Shown: positions 5,833 through 8,422 of the stretch, piece after piece
Layout of the letters: every line of letters starts with the position of its first letter
Position numbering within the stretch: the first letter of the stretch is position 1
Translations under genes and position numbers: made by a program
The notes under the pieces: model-generated
Databases searched by the model: none
The model's input: only the letters and a program-made list of their open reading frames with translations
Told to the model about the DNA's origin: nothing
Assembly (NCBI GenBank): GCA_031263875.1
Contig: JAISEX010000008.1
Location: 1-8,422, forward strand
Direction: 5' to 3'
From: Eubacteriales Family XIII. Incertae Sedis bacterium
GTDB taxonomy: Bacteria > Bacillota > Clostridia > Peptostreptococcales > Anaerovoracaceae
Length of the DNA stretch: 8,422 nt

Positions 5833-5848
5833 TTTATTTATAAATAAA
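5833..5848. repeat. 16-base AT palindrome in an AT-rich gap
   Basis: TTTATTTATAAATAAA is a perfect palindrome 8 bases past the stop of the transferase gene. It sits in an AT-rich gap (5826-5970) inside otherwise GC-rich DNA. No G+C stem with a T-run was found here, so where transcription ends is unclear. The palindrome could be a protein-binding site or chance in AT-rich sequence. Confidence 0.35.
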
Positions 5849-5953
5849 TATTTCATATTAAAATCTTAAACTCTTAACATATCATTTTTTACCTCAATAC
5901 CGAGATCAAATTACCCAAAACATCGGCTGAATTTATCGCTTGATTCGATTCCG

Positions 5954-5962
5954 TGTTATAAT
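5954..5962 (+). promoter_or_regulatory. Extended -10 promoter giving a leaderless transcript
   Basis: TGTTATAAT is a perfect TGn extended -10. Only 8 bases separate it from the ATG at 5971, so the expected transcription start falls at or next to the start codon. No ribosome binding site fits in between. A convincing -35 was not seen. Confidence 0.72.
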
Positions 5963-5970
5963 AATTTATT

Positions 5971-8133
5971 ATGTTTAGACAGAAAATATTTATCACATAT
6001 TGGGCGCTTGCCGCGCTGCTTGTGCCCGGCGCGGCGTACGCCTATATCGATCCGGCAACGACCACGTATATCATTCAAATCATCACCGCCATCGTTATCA
6101 CGCTCGGCGTGACGCTCGGCGTGCTGCTCTACCGGATGCGCATGATCGTTATGAAAGCGAAGGCGCATGTTCTGCGGCTGCGCGTCCGCTTTTCCCCGGC
6201 GAAAAATCCGGCGAATAGCGCAGGCGCTGATGCGGAGACCGGAACGGAACGGACGGAAAGTGAAGACGCCGCGCCGCAGCATGCGATACCGGTCCGCGAA
6301 AATTTTCCCGCGGTGGTGTCGGCAGAGGAATACGTGGCGCAGGAACCGCTCGCGGCTTCGGAGGCGAAGCAGGCGGGCACGGGAAAACGCTTCGCGCGTG
6401 ACGACCGAAAGTTTACGCGCCGGGCGCTGTCGGTGCTGCCGCTCTCGTTTGCGCTGTCGTTCTCTTTCATTATATTCTCCTGCTTCGACCTCTACGTTTC
6501 AAATTACGGCGATATGCCGTTTACGCTCAAGGAGATAACGCCTGTCATACTCCTGACGGGTGCGGCGGCCTTCCTCGTCGTCGCGGGTGTGCTGATGATG
6601 TTTAAGGGCGTCATCCTCGACGTCCTGATGAGCTGCGCGTTTGCCGTTCTTCTCGCGGGTTATCTGCAATCGACGTTCCTGAACAAAGGGATGGGGCAAT
6701 TGACGGGCGACGTGGCGCGGTGGGGGCAGGATCACACGGGGCGGGTGCTGCTGAATGCCGCGATCTGGATCGCCGTGCTGCTCGCGGTCTTTGCGCTTCG
6801 GTATTTTCGCCGCGGCGCGTGGCGCAAGCTCTGCGTGCTGCTTCCGCTCGCGCTGGTCGTGATTCAATCCGTCGCGCTTGTCAGCGCATTATCCGGCGTC
6901 AACAATACCGCCACCGGCTATACGCAGACGGAAGCGAAACATAATAAGGCGCTGAGTTACGACGGCATCTATGACGTCGGCTCGAAAAAGAACACGATCA
7001 TTTTTCTGTTGGACAAATTGGACGCGAACTATATCCGCGACGTGCGGAAAACGGACCCGCATTTTTTCGACAAGCTGGACGGGTTTACGGAATACACGAA
7101 CAACATCACGCATTACTCGAACACCTTCCCCTCCATCTGCAATATGCTGACCGGGGAGATGTATTACTGGGACTACCCCGCCGACGAGTATTATTATAAG
7201 GCGTATGAGAATTCGCCTTTTCTGAAGGACGTCAAAAAGCAGAATTACGATATCCGCCTGTATCTGGTCAAGGATTACGATTACAACGATGTGGAGCAAC
7301 TGGGCGGCGTCGTCGATAATATCAACACGGTCACGTATGAATTCCGCGGCCGGGTCGCGATGGTCAAACTGCTCAAACTTTCCGCGCTGCGAAACGCGCC
7401 GATGGGCGTGAAGCCGTTACTGTGGATGTCCTCCACCGAGATGCTGCACGCGGTCAGTGTGCACCGCAACGAGCACGGGCAGTATCAGGACAACGATATT
7501 GAGTTCCACGAGGGTTTGATGGAGAAGCGCCTCAGGGCGGCGGGGGACAACAGTTTTATCTTCTACCATATGACGGGGCCGCACGCGCCGTTTAACATGA
7601 ACGAGAAGATGCAGCGGGTCAAGAAATCGAATTCGCTGAAGCAGACGAAGGGGTCGTTCAATATCGTCTACGATTATATGGAGCAGCTCAAGCACATGGG
7701 CCTGTACCGTGACGCGACGATCATTATAACGGGGGATCACGGCGTGAACGGCGAAAGTCCGGCGGAAGCGAAGAAGCCGATAGTGACGGGTCTTTTCGTA
7801 AAACCGGCGGGCGCGGAAGGGGCGCCGCTCGCGGTGAATAACGCTCCGGTCGCGCCGGAACATATGCGCGCGACGGTCATCGCGTCGACGGGAGGGAAGA
7901 CGGACGCCTACGGCGACGACTACTTCACCGCGCCGGCGAAGTCCGCTGAGCCGCGAACCATGCTGTACGTATACGATGCGCACGGCGATAAGGATGTGGA
8001 GGAATACCGCATTACCGGCGACGTCAAGGATTTTCGCAACTGGGATTTCGTGCGGAATGTGCCGATAAAGAACCGGTATATCACGCCGTGGATGAAAAAG
8101 CCGGTCGGCGGGAAGGGGCCGCCGAAGGGATGA
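5971..8133 (+). CDS. Membrane-anchored sulfatase/LtaS-like phosphotransferase or hydrolase with YIDPATT module
   Basis: This 720-residue protein combines an N-terminal YIDPATT module with a polytopic membrane region and an extracellular alkaline-phosphatase-superfamily domain. Residues 6-24 are signal-like (ending AYA); YIDPATT (25-31) leads into a second helix (about 33-54). A polar, low-complexity linker (about 70-150) follows, then about five helices (153-173, 190-211, 213-235, 260-280, 287-309). The catalytic domain starts near 340. LLDKLD gives Asp348 and Asp351, NTFPS (384-388) places Thr385 where sulfatases have the Cys of CxPSR, GPHAP contains His538, and GDHG gives Asp589 and His590. 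Five helices plus an external domain recalls lipoteichoic acid synthase or MdoB. A Thr nucleophile favours phosphate ester chemistry over sulfate. It may transfer or remove a phospho-polyol group on surface glycan. The substrate is unknown. Confidence 0.85.
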   Translation: MFRQKIFITYWALAALLVPGAAYAYIDPATTTYIIQIITAIVITLGVTLGVLLYRMRMIVMKAKAHVLRLRVRFSPAKNPANSAGADAETGTERTESEDAAPQHAIPVRENFPAVVSAEEYVAQEPLAASEAKQAGTGKRFARDDRKFTRRALSVLPLSFALSFSFIIFSCFDLYVSNYGDMPFTLKEITPVILLTGAAAFLVVAGVLMMFKGVILDVLMSCAFAVLLAGYLQSTFLNKGMGQLTGDVARWGQDHTGRVLLNAAIWIAVLLAVFALRYFRRGAWRKLCVLLPLALVVIQSVALVSALSGVNNTATGYTQTEAKHNKALSYDGIYDVGSKKNTIIFLLDKLDANYIRDVRKTDPHFFDKLDGFTEYTNNITHYSNTFPSICNMLTGEMYYWDYPADEYYYKAYENSPFLKDVKKQNYDIRLYLVKDYDYNDVEQLGGVVDNINTVTYEFRGRVAMVKLLKLSALRNAPMGVKPLLWMSSTEMLHAVSVHRNEHGQYQDNDIEFHEGLMEKRLRAAGDNSFIFYHMTGPHAPFNMNEKMQRVKKSNSLKQTKGSFNIVYDYMEQLKHMGLYRDATIIITGDHGVNGESPAEAKKPIVTGLFVKPAGAEGAPLAVNNAPVAPEHMRATVIASTGGKTDAYGDDYFTAPAKSAEPRTMLYVYDAHGDKDVEEYRITGDVKDFRNWDFVRNVPIKNRYITPWMKKPVGGKGPPKG

Positions 8134-8240
8134 TGCAGGGTAAGTCGCAGGGAGGGCTGTTTCGAGGTTGATGTAAAAATATGGAAAATGCATGCGGCGG
8201 AAGTTTTCAAAAGCCCCTTTATAAATAATCCGCAAGGACA

Positions 8241-8300
8241 GCCCCATGCGCCCCAAACAGATATCTCGATCTTTTCCTTCTGAAACACGCCCGGAATGAC
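8241..8300. repeat. Dispersed intergenic repeat, copy 2
   Basis: GCCCCATGCGCCCCAAA and the following bases match the copy at 2645-2706 at 28 of the first 31 positions. CCCGGAATGAC at its end matches fully. The central part is diverged and lacks the left hairpin arm. It lies between the sulfatase-like gene and its paralogue, just ahead of their shared type of promoter. I saw nothing else of note in the rest of the 8134-8334 gap. Confidence 0.75.
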
Positions 8301-8316
8301 GCCAAGCCCGGTTCTG

Positions 8317-8325
8317 TGCTATAAT
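8317..8325 (+). promoter_or_regulatory. Extended -10 promoter of the second YIDP gene
   Basis: TGCTATAAT is a perfect TGn extended -10, 9 bases before the ATG at 8335. ATGACG at 8296-8301, at the end of the dispersed repeat, is a possible weak -35 (4 of 6 bases, 18-base spacing). As at 5954, there is no room for a ribosome binding site. Confidence 0.7.
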
Positions 8326-8334
8326 GCTTTTGTT

Positions 8335-8422
8335 ATGTTTAAACGAAGAATATTTATTGCCTACTGGGCTCTCGCCATATCGCTTTTGCCCTGTATCGCT
8401 TATGCCTATATCGATCCGGCAA
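8335..8422 (+). CDS. Partial paralogue of the YIDPATT membrane protein (5' end only)
   Basis: Only the first 29 codons are in the window. The product starts MFKRRIFIAYWALA and continues through a hydrophobic segment to AYAYIDPA. It is clearly homologous to the start of the gene at 5971 (MFRQKIFITYWALA ... AYAYIDPA), with Cys and Ile replacements in the hydrophobic core. The signal-like segment ends at AYA (22-24). No ribosome binding site is present and the promoter is 9 bases upstream. Whether the full gene also carries a sulfatase-like domain cannot be seen; the family module occurs at this N-terminal position in the neighbour, so a tandem duplication or a second glycan-modifying enzyme is plausible. 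Confidence 0.78.
   Translation, partial: MFKRRIFIAYWALAISLLPCIAYAYIDPA

Noticed and set aside
7417..8256. Minus-strand open frame opposite the end of the sulfatase-like gene
   Set aside because: It mirrors the catalytic-domain coding sequence that contains GPHAP and GDHG; the reverse translation is Arg-rich and featureless.

Overview
The window looks like chromosomal DNA of a Gram-positive bacterium of the Bacillota, probably a Clostridia-type gut or anaerobe lineage. This rests on the GGAGG-type ribosome binding sites, the signal peptides, a CDP-glycerol glycerophosphotransferase-family enzyme, an IspD/TarI-family cytidylyltransferase, and membrane proteins carrying an N-terminal YIDPATT module. 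The exact taxon cannot be fixed from the sequence. All supported genes lie on the + strand.

Positions 1-2278 form a visibly AT-rich cassette of four closely spaced genes: a secreted papain-like cysteine protease (70-648), an exported single-pass membrane protein of unknown function (699-1640), a short protein with a PVVADP motif that looks like the 3' end of a larger gene (1637-1912), and a small three-helix membrane protein (1884-2201). The cassette closes with a clear intrinsic terminator (2239-2278). Positions 2279-2815 are GC-rich and without a convincing gene. They hold inverted repeats and a cluster of short hairpin repeats, one of which belongs to a dispersed repeat with a second copy near the end of the window (8241-8300).

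Positions 2816-5825 form a tight GC-rich operon behind an extended -10 promoter: an IspD/TarI-like cytidylyltransferase, an extended short-chain dehydrogenase/reductase, and a CDP-glycerol glycerophosphotransferase-like enzyme. The genes overlap by 8 and 4 bases. A plausible joint role is to make a CDP-activated polyol or sugar phosphate, to modify it or a partner sugar by NAD chemistry, and to transfer a phospho-polyol unit to a cell-surface glycan (teichoic-acid-like or capsule-like). No TarJ-type alcohol dehydrogenase is present here, so the activated substrate is unknown.

After a 145-base AT-rich gap comes a 720-residue membrane protein (5971-8133). It fuses the YIDPATT module and several transmembrane helices to an extracellular sulfatase/LtaS-like catalytic domain with an apparent Thr nucleophile. 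A paralogue with the same N-terminus begins at 8335 and runs off the window. Both have a TGnTATAAT promoter only 8-9 bases before the ATG and no ribosome binding site, so both are predicted to be translated from leaderless or nearly leaderless mRNAs. The strongest points for a second look are this repeated leaderless arrangement, the out-of-frame gene remnant (with a possible frameshift site) at the 3' end of the 699-1640 gene, and the hairpin repeats with compensatory base changes.
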